Notes: a model not told the origin generated them from the sequence alone. A stretch of 64,000 nucleotides of DNA from Apophysomyces variabilis (GCA_002749535.1 MZZL01000393.1:1112590-1176589); one strand, 5' to 3'. Positions 37,074 to 48,714 are shown, counted from the first letter of the stretch. Numbers and translations: made by a program.

Positions 37074-38671
37074 TTATCGTGCCTCAGAAATCTTTTTCAT
37101 AAGTGCTCTTTTCATAAATTGTTCTCTCGCAAGAGAACGAGTGCACTATGTTCGATGAATAGGTAACGCGAAAAGCACTATACTATCTTACCTTCATAAA
37201 CGTGGCAAGATCTATCCGTTCGGAACTGAGTGCTTCAGCAAGGTAATAGATGGTATCCACAATCGCATTGTCGTCTGCAACGAGCTCGAACATCCTAATA
37301 TTTTCGTAAGTACGGTGTTACCACGCCCATGTCAGGCCTACTGGTTATAGACAACGGTCGTTCCGCAAAGCGCTTCATCCACTGCTACGTCCGGCATAGT
37401 ATTTACCGTTGCCGTTACATCGTCCACCTCGGCAGCTTTGGAAGTCATCATTTCCAGGTTCTTGCAAAGCCTCTCCCGAACATCCAGCAACCTCCTATAC
37501 TCATTCTCGATATGCATCTCTCCCTCATTCAATTGCCTGTTTGTCACCAACAGCTTATCCATTTCTCGCGACACAGTCAAATTAAAATGCTGCATCCTGT
37601 CTGCGATTTTTCGTTGCAATCTTTCTTGGAGGTCTCTCTCGTGACTATCTATCGATGGAGAAGCGGACTTCGGGTCTAAAGAAGGACTGGAGGACATCAC
37701 TGGTACAGAAGACGACTTTGGAATGATACTTCCATTGTTGTTGTTTAGGTTTGGGCTTGTATACGCTGTCGGACTCAAAGTCAGGGTCTATGAACAAAAG
37801 GCTGTATGAGGATATATATGATACGGTTTCTGTTTCCTGTTACCGATAACTCCTGCTGGATATTGTAGTATGCCGTGCCGTTATCTGTCCACTGCGATGC
37901 TGGATCTTTCACCTGCAGTGACTGAGGAGAAGCAGGCATAGGTGGAGGTGGAGGGGGCATTGGCGAGACGGTGGCAGGAAGTGAGAAGGATGGTGAAAGA
38001 GTTCGGCTTGTATTATCTGAGGCGATCTGTGGTGATCCACCCGCGTCCATCGACGACAATAGCATGCTTTGGCTTGATGCTGGTTTTGTGTAGGCTGGCG
38101 GTTCCTGCCCGAATACGTGCTGCAGTATGGCAATTAACTCTAGAAGTGTGTGTTGCTTTCCAGTTTTTAGAATAAAAGACTGATATACGTAATTCCTACG
38201 TTTACATCCTCCTTCCATGAGGATCGGTACGGGTGGTAACATAATCCACTTTTGTCTACATGTCTTCCTTCGCGTACGAGCATATTAGCTGTAGGCTTAA
38301 CATAGGGAATGGGTGGATATTGCGGATATTCGCTCGGAATCCAAAAAGCGACCGGAATGTTGTAAGGGATGGATCGGTATGTGATTGGTAATGTACCATG
38401 AAGGCACAGAAGAAGTTGTGTATGACCGTCGTTATAAGCTAAATGATGAAATATTAGGGTTTGTATTGCCAATACTCTATCCTGTCCTTACTATAAGTGT
38501 CCATCTTCGGCTTTAGTGAAATGTACATTTGCAGGACAGCGTCTACATCCCGGAATGTGCGGTCGGGATCCTTATACTACACAGTAGGGAAAATTAACTA
38601 CTGCTCACCTATTTCGTTTTACTTGCGTGCTGTAAAACGGTACGCAGCCAACTTTTGATATCCATTGACAT
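37074..38671 (-). CDS. VPS23: ESCRT-I subunit Vps23/TSG101
   Basis: A 431-residue protein in seven exons: 38671-38627, 38576-38492, 38438-38206, 38155-37844, 37787-37342, 37294-37192 and 37145-37074. It sorts ubiquitinated cargo into multivesicular bodies. The UEV domain begins MSMDIKSWLRTVLQHYKDPD and continues KPKMDTYTYNDGHTQLLL and VAFWIPSEYPQYPP. A proline-rich linker and a coiled coil (QRKIADRMQHFNLTV) follow. The C-terminal steadiness box is ELVADDNAIVDTIYYLAEAL, then RSLAREQFMKRAL. The first intron has a GC donor (CAC|GCAAGT), the only choice that restores the conserved sequence. It is convergent with MDM12 (about 140 bp). Confidence 0.93.
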
Positions 38672-39680
38672 CTCTTTATTTTGCCTCTTGCATACACACT
38701 CGAAACGTTTTAACTCTACGCTGCGCAAGACCACAAGAACCCTTTATTCCATCGAAACTCCGGTCGCAGTCTCTCTCTTCTCCCTCTTGTCCGCTGATTA
38801 TCATCATATTCCACACTAATGAATAGAAACAAACTTATAGTAGCTAACCATGTACTTTACATTAGTTAAATATTGAAATAGATATTGCAAGGTTTAAAAA
38901 GTATTGATCTCTAGAATTTCCCAAGTTTAAAAGCTGAGATGCACTGGTACACACCATTTTTCGTAATTGTTGTGTCTGTATCGTGAATATTCAAGTGTTC
39001 GGGGTGCCATGGACGAATAGCATTTGCACATAGTGCAAGAGCCAACCAGTGAAAATGTGATATAATGCATTTGAGCTACCGCTCGACCAATAAACAGCTC
39101 ATATAATATCTTACATTTCATGTAATCAAAACAGTGAGAACCCTATGTTTAAGTCTAGTTTAAAATTCAAGTAAGGTCGGTAAAATTCTAAGGATAATCA
39201 TCTAAACATTGCTCTTCTTTTCTATTAGTGTCAACTTATCCAAGTTAAGCTGAATATAATTTCCAAAAATGAAGTGAGGAAGACCTGTTGGACAAAAGAA
39301 TTCCTCTGACTATCGTGCAGGACGTCCTTGCAAAACCCAGGACACAGAATCGCTTAAAGCAACAAAGCTCTCATTCACGTCAGCCACTGAAAGATATACC
39401 GTAGCTTCCACATCAGCGTCAAATGCTCCTACAACTATATCTAAGTCCAACCATCAGCCTATAAAGGTATAAATTATTCGGTTAAATTTTACACTTAAGC
39501 TAATATATATGTATATATTAATCCAGACAAGCGGAAGCAAAGAACTAGCAGCAACAGAAAGGCAAAGACAGTGTTACCATCGATGCTCAAGATGGAGAAG
39601 CAGTAGCTAAGGATGAAGAACCAAACAATAAAGAAGATGATACTAAATATGGCGAAGCCCGCAAGCACGGCTTAAGAGAG
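38672..39680. other. Intergenic region and edge of transposon debris
   Basis: About 1 kb upstream of VPS23. From about 39250 the plus strand shows short coding-like bits (rich in K, E, D) that lead into the DUF6729-like fragment, but with stops in all frames. Confidence 0.35.
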
Positions 39681-39689
39681 AAAGTTTTC

Positions 39690-39920
39690 CAAAACAATAC
39701 CGACTTGGTATATTCTGGTTCGAACCACCGTCAGCATTTTTTGCTCTTGATAAGGACCAGATCGGTCCAACTGTCCTTTACTTTCCTCGAGCGTTTCTTT
39801 GGTTGCCATATCATATCAAGAAAGATCTATTATGCCCAACTTGTAATACCAAACTATTGGTCAAAGACTACAATAAAGGTCCTTGAGCACGCCGTTTTAT
39901 TGACCTGGAAAGGTATGTAG
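39690..39920 (+). mobile_element. DUF6729-like fragment of a DNA transposon
   Basis: One frame reads FWFEPPSAFFALDKDQIGP, then TVLYFPRAFLWLPYHIKKD, then LLCPTCNTKLLVKDYNKGP, and is cut by a stop. I know this order (ALDKDEIGPTVLYFPRVFLWLPH, then CP.C...L) from DUF6729 regions at the front of fungal KDZ-type transposases. Only about 75 residues remain; the rest is missing or replaced by a retroelement just downstream. Confidence 0.5.
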
Positions 39921-40039
39921 ATAAGTACGCGCTCAGCCTACTAATACATGCACTATTTCAACAATTAAAAATAGAAGGACTAAATTCTACCTTAACATTA
40001 TGATGGCACTTACTAAGATATTAGTTTTCATAACATAAA

Positions 40040-41670
40040 GTTTTCGCGTCCTAGCATATGTCTTGCCAACACTTAGTTTTATGGAGCTTGCGCGATTCTG
40101 CTGCTCGCAAAAAGTTCAAATTGTTTACGGAACACCATTTATTGAACGCCACTCCTTCCAATCCGGTCTTTGCTCCCATTGCCCGAAGGTTCATGGTTGT
40201 CCCAAGGCGTTTCCTTATTTCCAACGGGTTGGCGGTATTGTTTTTCAAAAGAATGAGATCGTATTTCGGAATATTGAAGCTTGCCTGAGGAAGCTTGAAA
40301 ACGTTATCTTTTGTTATCAACTGGATATTGATGCCGATTGGTATCGATTGGTTATTACACATGTGGATCCTGATTAACGTCGTTGGCTGAAACAATTCGT
40401 TGAAAGTTCCAATAAGCCAGTTTCGGAAATTACGTGGCAGGAATGCAAAACTGCTTTTGTAAAGAACTACGGCTTAGCGGTTGAGGACAACAAGGCCCGT
40501 GCTCACGAAGAATTGTTGTCAATGCGTTTCAAGGAACATAAAGAGACTATTGAACAATTCATTGATCGTTAAGATGCTTTCTGCATTCGTTCTGATGTTC
40601 TTGATGCACATGTTCTGATTCGGTATTTCCTACGTGGTCTCCCTGTTGACCTGGTTCGCAATATTGACATTACGTTGGAGTCTGCCTCTGCTGAGGCCAA
40701 GAACAATCTGGAATTTGTATGATCGAAAGCCCGAAATATGTATAACTAAGCATGCTCCTTCCATGTCCGGTTCTCGTGGAAAATAAAAGGTTAAATCCGG
40801 AAAGTTTTGTTCTTTCCATCACGTTACAACCCACAACACGGACGAATGTGAAGCCAGGAAAAAAGATGAAGAACCGAAACTCAAGAATAAATGTCATCGT
40901 TGTGGTACCCCTGGCTGGTCTTCCAGCCACCGATGCAATACTGCTGTCTGCTCTGGATCGCCGTTGTCCTCGTCTGGCGATGTGCTGGTATGTACGTTGT
41001 CGACGTCTTCAGTTTCAACTGGTATCCAGACTTCTACCGGCGATGAAGTGCCTGCCACGGCAGAAAAGATGGAACTTGACTCTGATGAAGACAGTCTCCT
41101 TATAGCTGCCAATGCGCAGAAATGTAAATTTGACACTCAATTTTGCCAATTTGCCAAAACAGAAATCTAATTCTCTGATTTTACCGGTAATTACAGAGAA
41201 CATCAAAACATATGCCTTACTTGATATGGGATCTACATGTTCACTGATTAGGCCTCAATTATTTGAGTCTTTTGGTTCTTCTGTACTATTTACCAAGTCC
41301 AATGAAAATGTCCAATTAGAACATGAGGATTCCAAATATGAATGGATAGATCATACTACATTATCTGTTTTCTATAATAAAATCAATGTCAAACATGCTT
41401 TCGAAATCTTCCTATTCTTTTTTCATGAAAATGTACCCATTTGCTTTGGTCTTGATATCTTGCCCAGGTTGAACATTGGTACTACAGGTCTTGTCAATTT
41501 TCATTTTGATCATACTGGTCTAAGAAAGCCTGACCCAATTGATACTGATAGTATCAAACTAAACGATGGTCTATATGGTACCATTAAACACTGGAGAGAA
41601 CACTATGTTTTAGTAAACTATAATGTTACTAAAATGCTACAAAAATTTGATGTTTTAGGTACATTTTAGT
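40040..41670 (+). mobile_element. Degenerate Ty3/Gypsy-type retrotransposon: gag, zinc knuckle and protease
   Basis: Plus-strand pieces in three frames form the front of a retrotransposon polyprotein. Gag-like sequence runs from about 40260 (DADWYRLVITHVDPD, RRWLKQFVESSNKP, LIRYFLRGLPVDLVRNI) with in-frame stops near 40374 and 40570. A CHRCGTPGWSSSHRC zinc knuckle appears near 40890 in another frame. From 41112 a third frame gives a retropepsin-like fold (TYALLDMGSTCSLI, then FGLDILPRLNIG). The catalytic triad D-S/T-G is changed to D-M-G. No reverse transcriptase or integrase was seen downstream, and long terminal repeats were not identified by eye. Confidence 0.65.
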
Positions 41671-41945
41671 AACATTTTAGGAATACTAAAACTTTTGTTT
41701 TAGGATCTTAAAAGGCATATTCTAGTATACTAGAACATTTGTTTTAGTGACTTTTTTATCTGCTTAAAAAGACACTAAAAAACACTAGCACATCACTAAA
41801 ACATTTGTTTTAGGTACTATTTTGCCTATCAAAAGTCCCACTAAAAAGACACCAGAATATTACTAAAACATATGTTTTAGGTACTTTTCTGCCGGTCAAA
41901 AAATTCATTAAAAAGACAGTAAAATGTCACTAAAATGTGAACTTT
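41640..41945. repeat. Tandem repeat of about 66 bp with a palindromic core
   Basis: The word acatttgttttag (or close variants) ends at 41703, 41747, 41813 and 41880; the last three are 66-67 bp apart. Each copy has ctaaaac at(t/a)tgttttag at its heart; at 41863-41880 this is a perfect 18-bp palindrome. Between copies are caaaaagtc..actaaaaagacact-like spacers. A related word pair recurs near 43655-43700. Confidence 0.7.
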
Positions 41946-44230
41946 ATTCATATCTTTAATCTAATCATACATTATATCATTAGCTGTCTCTCACAAATCT
42001 TTTATTTTAGTGCATATTCCAATAGAAACTACTCCTGCATTTGCTTATCTTTCTATTGATCCTTTAACGATACAAATGAAAACTGACTCAACTTTATGTT
42101 GTAGCTATATATAAAAAGCAAATAATTAGGCTTACAAAAATTTAAACGTCGTTTAAAAACCGTATCATTAAAGCTGTTTTACAATGAATGATTAGATATA
42201 CTACAAAAACACGACCGCAATGGAGATGAGATATATGAATTAGCAGCATTAATTTAACCAATCGTATAATTAATACTTACAAAAATTTTCAAGCAGCACT
42301 GCATTGCCTGTCCAATAAAATCGAATAGCACATTTGATAGACGCTTTGTTCAGAGAACGAACAATGACTATGCCATGGTTGACCTAAATTGAAGATAAGT
42401 TAAGAGGGAGAAAAAACTAAAGTGAAATGTAACTTCAACGCGTTACTAAGAATAAGCTGAAGTATATACCTTCGTTTACTGATGCGAAAGGGAATTCAGC
42501 ATGTCTAAGTGCGCCATTAGCAATGAGCCCTTTCACAATGTTAAAACTACCTTACAACAATACCTATAACGTGCTGCATAGATTGTATAGGAAAAGAAAG
42601 TAAAAATCGAAGAGAAAGTGAAAAAGAAAAAGAAAAGCTTCCCTGACTTTATTATTTGTGCTTTTATTAGTGAAGTATGTAAGGGCAACGTACCCCTGAC
42701 ATACTATTGAAATGAGAAGATAAAAACTTCATTGTAAAATGCTCATATTCAAATCATATTCAATTCTACTAGATGTCTCAATCCCGTAACCAACGTTTTG
42801 CTGAACGCCGTGCTGCCAGAGAAGCGCAAACAGGAGCCCAACTGTCGTCGCCTGTCCCTATAACTGGTGAACAGTTGACCTTGGTCGCACTCAGCCGCCA
42901 GCTGATCAACGTAGAACACAAGCTGAGAGAGCTTAGCCAGCAATAGCAACTGAATGCCGAACGATTGCATGACATGTTGGTTGAAAACCAATAGTCAGAT
43001 CACGTTGCTTGGTGGGATGCAACGCGATCATAGCTCAGCTTCCCAGAGCACTAGTGCCAGTAATTAAGCTGTTAGCAGGAGAATAGCTGGGCCTCAGGAT
43101 CCTGAAATTTCGGTAAATACAATAGCAATGTCATAAATTATAACTTAGCTTTATTACAAAGGCTGCTTCGCAGCTTCATAGCCCAACTTGGCGCGAGGTT
43201 AGTTTCTAGCAGATTCAGTTATTGTTTCCTCTGCATTATAATAAACTAAGGCATCCACAGTCAATAAAATATTATTTTGGAAACTAAATCTTACAGTCAA
43301 CTTCCATGTCAATCTCCTGGGGCAGTACTAGAATGCCTCGCATTTGTGAGGAAGCAGCTAATCGCAATTTAACAATGAGTATAGCTAATTTAAAACGTGT
43401 CGCTATTACCATGTTCGAAAGATCACAAGCGGTCATTTTCTTCATGCTGTCTTACAGTCTGCATGATCTGCATCACAAAGCCATACTCATTTGCAGTAGA
43501 GCAAACAGAATATTTGCAAGATATATTGTAGTTTGTATAGTAGCTCATTGTTAAAAGGAAGCTCACATTAAAGGAATAAAAGTAGATCAAGTATTAATTA
43601 CCCTAAATTAAATAAAAGGTTCCTTAAATGCAACCATATTAAACTTCAGTCAAAAAAATTCTAGTGACATTTTAGGATACTAGAAAATTACTAAAACTCG
43701 TTTTTGAGCGCAGTGAAAGAAAATAAGCAAAAAAATAATTGATTGAAGAATAAAGAGGAAATGTCAAAATACAATTGAAATCAAGAAACAATATACAATG
43801 ACATGTAAGAAAATATAGGTTGCCCTTCAACACTATTAAGTTCTTCATGCTGTCCAAGGCTAAGTTCCCTTTTTTATTAAATAAGTCTCTTTCTGAACGT
43901 TATTCGCTTTTGGGTCTTTTATTCTGTTCACTTCTAGAGAAGTAACTAAATGATTTAGACAGGTAAGTCAGATTGCTAACTTTATTAAATGCAGAAAAAA
44001 AAAGAAACTAACATAAAAACTAAAATAAAACAAAAACTAAAAAGAAGGCTGAGAACAATAGCCATGCAAGAAAAAAAAGAAAAAGGTTAAAAGCAATCTT
44101 TGCAGCTATAATAAGCTATATGCAGAGAGTAGAGGCAAGATAATGTAGCTGTCAAAGGGCTGGGCAGCTTGTACTGCCAAGATATCTGCAATGATCAGGG
44201 CCGTTATGGGCAAGGTCTGTGAACTGATAT
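41946..44230. other. AT-rich transposon debris
   Basis: Mostly AT-rich sequence. At 42773 a plus-strand piece begins MSQSRNQRFAERRAAREAQ and runs about 57 codons to a TAG; it resembles the front of a gag-like protein. A further open piece at 43306-43554 is unassigned. No intact gene is visible. Confidence 0.4.
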
Positions 44231-44424
44231 CTCTGTTTTGTTGGCTACCCACCTTCCGTATATGGTAATCGTTCCAAGTCCCAAAAAGGAAGGTGGCCTT
44301 TCAAAAGTGTTCTCAAGGCGAAAGAAATGCTTTTCAAAACGGCCAAAAAAGTATCTTGTCTTGAGGCCAGGAAATAGTCAAAGCCACGCGTCAAAAATGA
44401 CATATGCGGTGCTTTGTCTAGTAA

Positions 44425-44665
44425 CAGAAAGGTACAAAATAAAGAGAATACAAATATACATAAGAAGGGAAAGGGCGCACAATAAATATAACACTTGGAA
44501 GAAAAGGGTACAATGTAATCACAATTGATAAAAGGGGAAGGGTACAATAAGATAATCTCAACCGTAAAGAGGGTGTTAAAGAATTTAAAAGAGAATAATA
44601 AAATAAAGGTGATCGAAAGAAGGGAATACAATAATAGAAGGGTACCAAAAAAAAAAGACTCTTGC
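44425..44665. repeat. Purine-rich degenerate repeats with 'agggtacaat' core
   Basis: The plus strand repeats variants of gaaagggtacaataa: near 44430 (gaaaggtacaaaataa), 44505 (gaaaagggtacaatgtaa), 44536 (ggggaagggtacaataag), 44622 (aagggaatacaataatag) and 44637 (gaagggtaccaaaa). Spacing is uneven. The long open frames on the minus strand here are a by-product of this composition. Confidence 0.5.
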
Positions 44666-45079
44666 GAAATACACAATAAACTTCTGCCAATTATATGCTT
44701 CAATGATCCTCAGCGATCCAATGACAACAATATAACTTGACCAAGACAAATTTCAAAGTATAAACAGAGCTTGAGGCACAAACAGAGTTTTCTTTTAGAC
44801 GTCACTCTCACCCTTCTATTCCCTTTGTCTTCTTCTTTTTATTCATGGAAAACTTCTACTAAACTTTATACTAGTAAGATAAGATCTTTAGGAAAAGAAA
44901 CTAATAAAAAAATAGATAAAATAGAAGACAGCAATAATAAACTAAAGAAAATAATTATGAATTATACTATCTTGACTTAAAAGACAACAGCATATACGTC
45001 AGGATAGAACAATAAAATGCAGAGATAATAGCGTCATGTAACACTGGTTTTACCCAGGTCAAGGTCAAGTAGTAAGTTC

Positions 45080-45270
45080 ATCATTCACGAAAGTTGTGCA
45101 CCATTGGAGTCTGTTGTGTGCCTATCTTTTGGTTCGTAAAGGTAGTGTACCTCAAAAGATGCGGTGTACCAACAACTGCCAGACGTTGTGTCCCAGCCAG
45201 ATACGTTGTGCACGAACTCCGCCCAAGTGTCGTGTATCTCCCAAAATGTGGTGCACATAACCGAAGGAAC
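45080..45270. repeat. Clustered gtgcac/gtgtac-type words before the tRNA gene
   Basis: Within 190 bp the words gttgtgcacc, ttgtgtgcc, tagtgtacc, cggtgtacc, gttgtgtccc, gttgtgcacg, tcgtgtatc and tggtgcaca follow each other about every 20-30 bases. The array looks like a decayed short-period repeat. Its role is unknown. Confidence 0.4.
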
Positions 45271-45388
45271 AGGAAGAAGACCAAGACTTTCCGTAGAATC
45301 GAGTATACGCAAGAGCTTTCATTTCCGTATTTTTTACTTCCTTTGAGCAGCCAGAAATAAAGCCACTGACCGTGTCAAAAAAGTGAAA

Positions 45389-45461
45389 GGGGCTATGGCC
45401 AAATGGATAAGGCGCCTGACTACGAATCAGGAGATTCCAGGTTCGACCCCTGGTAGCCTCG
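45389..45461 (+). tRNA. tRNA-Arg (anticodon ACG)
   Basis: A 73-nt cloverleaf without intron. The acceptor stem ggggcta pairs with tagcctc (one G-T). The anticodon stem cctga/tcagg holds the loop CTACGAA, giving anticodon ACG, which reads CGN arginine codons after A34 is edited to inosine. The T arm is ccagg-TTCGACC-cctgg. A run of five T (45462-45466) directly follows and serves as RNA polymerase III terminator. Confidence 0.95.
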
Positions 45462-45847
45462 TTTTTCAACTCTTTTTTCTGCGTTACACAGACTGCGCTG
45501 TATGAATTTGATACCCAATCGATGTTGTCTCGACCATTGTTCGGGCGCATTGTGTCGTTGAACACATTTTTATTTCGTGCTTTATTTTACCCCTTGAATA
45601 AATCAAATAGTTCAAGTGAACAAGAGTGATAGAAAGATGTATGCACTAAATGTAAGTAATTGCGTATAGTTTAGTCGGCTTGGATAAAGGAATTCTTCGG
45701 TCTGTTGTTATTGCCAGCCTGCCCGAGGCAAGTACCAGTTTCTGTGCGTATCATTGGACGATTTTTTTCCTCGGTCGGGCCTTTCTAAGTTCGACTGAAA
45801 ATTCACATCAGAATTAATTATTAAGCAAAACGATCTATACCACTTTC
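45462..45847. other. Promoter region of CFD1
   Basis: About 390 bp from the tRNA to the CFD1 ATG. No further RNA gene or repeat is visible. Confidence 0.35.
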
Positions 45848-46843
45848 ATGAGTGAAATCAACCTATCCAACATCAAACACATCGTGCTCATTCTTTCAGG
45901 AAAAGGTGGTGTTGGGAAATCTTCTGTTACAACCCAATTAGCTCTTGGCCTAGTACAGAAGGGATTCAAGGTGGGTATACTCGACATCGATCTAACAGGA
46001 CCAAGCATTCCTCGTATGCTTGGTTTGGACGGAAAGCAAGTTCACCAAGCTTCCCAAGGGTAATTACACTTGATAAAGCATGCACCCATTGAACCGTCTG
46101 TCGCTAACTCTACAGAAAACAGTTGGGTACCCGTTTATGCGGATGAACAGCAACGTCTGTCATGTATGTCGATTGGTTTCCTTTTAGGGAGCAAAAATGA
46201 TTCTGTTGTATGGCGAGGACCTAAAAAGAATGGCAAGTGGGCATAGATATGTTAATTTCATTGAATGTAATCATAGTGTCTTTTTTTCCCTTAAAGCGAT
46301 GATTAAGCAATTCTTGCAAGATGTTTACTGGGGTGAACTAGATTATCTATTGATCGATACCCCACCTGGCACATCGGATGAACATATTGGCGTCGTCGAA
46401 TACCTAAAAGCATTTGAGCCAGACGGAGCTGTGATTGTGACAACACCACAAGGGGTAGCTATAGCCGACGTTCGGAAGGAGCTCTCGTTCTGCAAAAAGG
46501 TCAAGCTGCCTGTCTTAGGTGTGGTTGAGAACATGAGCGGTTTCGTATGCCCCCATTGCACCGTGAGTCCTTTTTTTTTTTTAGTTTTATTGGAGGTGTA
46601 AGAGAGAGACTTCCAACTTGTTATGTCATTTAGGAATGCACGAATATTTTTTCGTCCGGAGGCGGTGAATCAATGGCAAACGAATACGGAATCGACTTTT
46701 TTGGTCGTGTTCCGATTGATCCGGGATTCACGCAGATGGTGGAAGCTGAAGGCGAAGGATCCTATGTTCGTTCTTTCGCAAAATCCAATCTATTCCCAAT
46801 CTTTCAGGGTATTTGTGATAAAGTGGTAGCAAAGACATCATAG
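45848..46843 (+). CDS. CFD1: Cytosolic Fe-S cluster assembly scaffold ATPase Cfd1/NUBP2
   Basis: A 265-residue P-loop ATPase that, with Nbp35, builds Fe-S clusters for cytosolic and nuclear proteins. Exons: 45848-46059, 46123-46232, 46297-46562 and 46634-46843. The deviant Walker [10 protein letters not shown], the block [17 protein letters not shown], and [10 protein letters not shown] are typical of the Mrp/NBP35 family. The cluster-binding cysteines sit in CPHC followed by [10 protein letters not shown] across the last intron. No N-terminal four-cysteine ferredoxin-like motif is present, which separates Cfd1 from Nbp35. The second intron has a GC donor (AATG|GCAAGT). The first acceptor is AAACAG, since the nearer CAG breaks the frame. 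Confidence 0.95.
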
Positions 46844-46862
46844 AATTATCGTAGTGTTTGAT

Positions 46863-48652
46863 ATGCATACTCGTATAGACATAAATGAAAAATCAAACGA
46901 TAGCCATACAGCCAAACGACCTGCTGATGGTAACTATGACGTTGATGTCTTTCATACCACTGAGCCTCATTTTGTCACGTCCCATTCTATACTTAAAGTT
47001 ATGCTCCTTTTTCTACATCTTTCTCTTTTCCCTTTTTGAAGCATAATTTGCCACATCATGCTTATTTGTCTTGGAGAGAAAGCCGTACGTTCTTTGACTA
47101 TTTCAAAACCAGTATAGTCTAACACTGTTGCGATTTTTAAAGCGTGCTCGACTTAACGCGACCAAGTGGACCAAGCGACTTATGGCACTTGCGGGATTGC
47201 AAGTGGTTATTACACTGCCGATTCTCATTGCCACCTTAGTCCTTGTCTTTGTTCGTGATGCACCTGGACCGCTTGACACCACTAACAAAGCGCTTCGTGT
47301 GAAGATTGAGACGATGCTATTTATCGTGTTTGAGCTATGGAGACTATGGCTCGTATTTGACGGGGTAACCCATGGTATTCTAAGAAGAGGCTAAGCCAAA
47401 AGCAACACAAAAAAAAAGAAAGATACGGCAACGCTTAGTTTATTTTGACTCACATTTGCTCCGATCCCTGATTATAGCTTATTCGATGCAACTCACCCGC
47501 TATTCTAACCTCTGCTGCTTCCACTTTATTCTCTGGAGCTCTTGGTTCAATGGTAAAATAGGCATGGATAAACCAGTGAAAACTGAGATTACTGACAATC
47601 CATATCAAATATCACAGCAAATCATTGAATCCATCAAGTGGGTCGATGCTGTACAAACCAATCTATATCTCCAATGCGTTATGACAGCATTGATATTTCT
47701 GGTTGCCATCCCAACCGTGTATGTAGCTTGCAAAGTGTCAAAAGATTACGGCTGGTACGTTTACAAAAAGTTGGGGGCAGAACTCCAAATCCAAAGTAAG
47801 TGGTTTCTTCTCTTTTGGCGTTTCAAAAATCGCGACTCATGTTTGGTAAATTCTAGCAATGTATCATCAAGTTCAGCTGTTTGCCTTGGCCGTAAAGATA
47901 GATATATTTTTCGAAGTACTACCCATGGTTTTTTATGCTGCACTGTTTGGCGCTATTCGATCGAAGCCATACTGTATAACTAGTGTCGTCTTGACGTTCA
48001 TATCCATTTTTGTTCTCATACTTGGAAGAAAAGCGGTAAATATCGTGTCTTACTTCAAGTTGATTTACTCATCACTTTTTGGAGAAGATCGCTGAAGAAT
48101 CTCGGTGGATGATGACTGTTTTCTTAGTATTTCAATTTATTGTCATCGTCCTGAATGGTATCATCCTTGGTACAAGTGCCAGAACAGACACCTGGTACAC
48201 TTTCATCGTTTATGGTAACAGGTTTTTTTCTAATTGGGATAATTATTGACTCTATTCGTGTCACTCTTTAGGTATCGCATCATGCGTTCTGGCTTTGGTA
48301 AGAAGCTATCCTGTTAACGGCAACAATTAAAATTCAAACTTGCTATATCTCAGATTAACGTGTATCTTGGTATCCGCTGTCAGTCGAACTTTAATAAGGG
48401 TCTCAAGCCATATGGTAGGTCTATTGAAAATCTACCGTTGTATCACCAAAGTGAAACTCACTTTTTTGCCTAGTTCAATGGTCACCATTCAAAAAGAAAT
48501 TGACAATGATGGCTAAAAATCCAGACAGTGGGCTACCGCTGATTGATGAGTTTCGTTACACGTCAAGTGTAGGCCCAATTGAAGAGGATTTTATGGATGG
48601 CAGGAACGATAAGGACCATAGACCGTCTTACAATCATCGCCGGGCCAACTAG
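46863..48652 (+). CDS. Multi-helix membrane protein, UPF0658 (Golgi) type; 5' exons uncertain
   Basis: Several exons encode a protein with about seven hydrophobic helices. Certain parts run from 47143 (RARLNATKWTKRLMALAG) through LETMLF-like and KWVDAVQTNLYLQC segments to the hallmark DYGWYVYKKLGAELQIQ, spliced to MYHQVQLFALAVKIDIFF. Later helices are ESRWMMTVFLVFQFIVIVL and IASCVLALINVYLG, and the hydrophilic tail ends YNHRRAN at 48652. I know the YGW..YK..GA..... then MY...Q.F....K.D.FF pattern from fungal UPF0658 Golgi membrane proteins; their function is unknown. A hydrophilic N-terminal exon could start at 46863 (MHTRIDINEKSND), but I could not join it to 47143 in frame. It lies only 19 bp after CFD1. 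Confidence 0.6.
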
Positions 48653-48714
48653 GATAACAGCCATTCTTTTCTTAACCTTTCGCCATATTTGAATCATCTC
48701 TTTTCATACCAATG

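Noticed and set aside
44245..44703. A 152-codon minus-strand frame rich in F, L, Y
   Set aside because: It mirrors purine-rich repeats on the plus strand; no family features.
46563..46633. A tail of CFD1 read through into an intron (T-rich piece)
   Set aside because: The GTGAGT donor after CPHCT and the TTTAG acceptor before ECTN give the conserved cysteine block; read-through does not.
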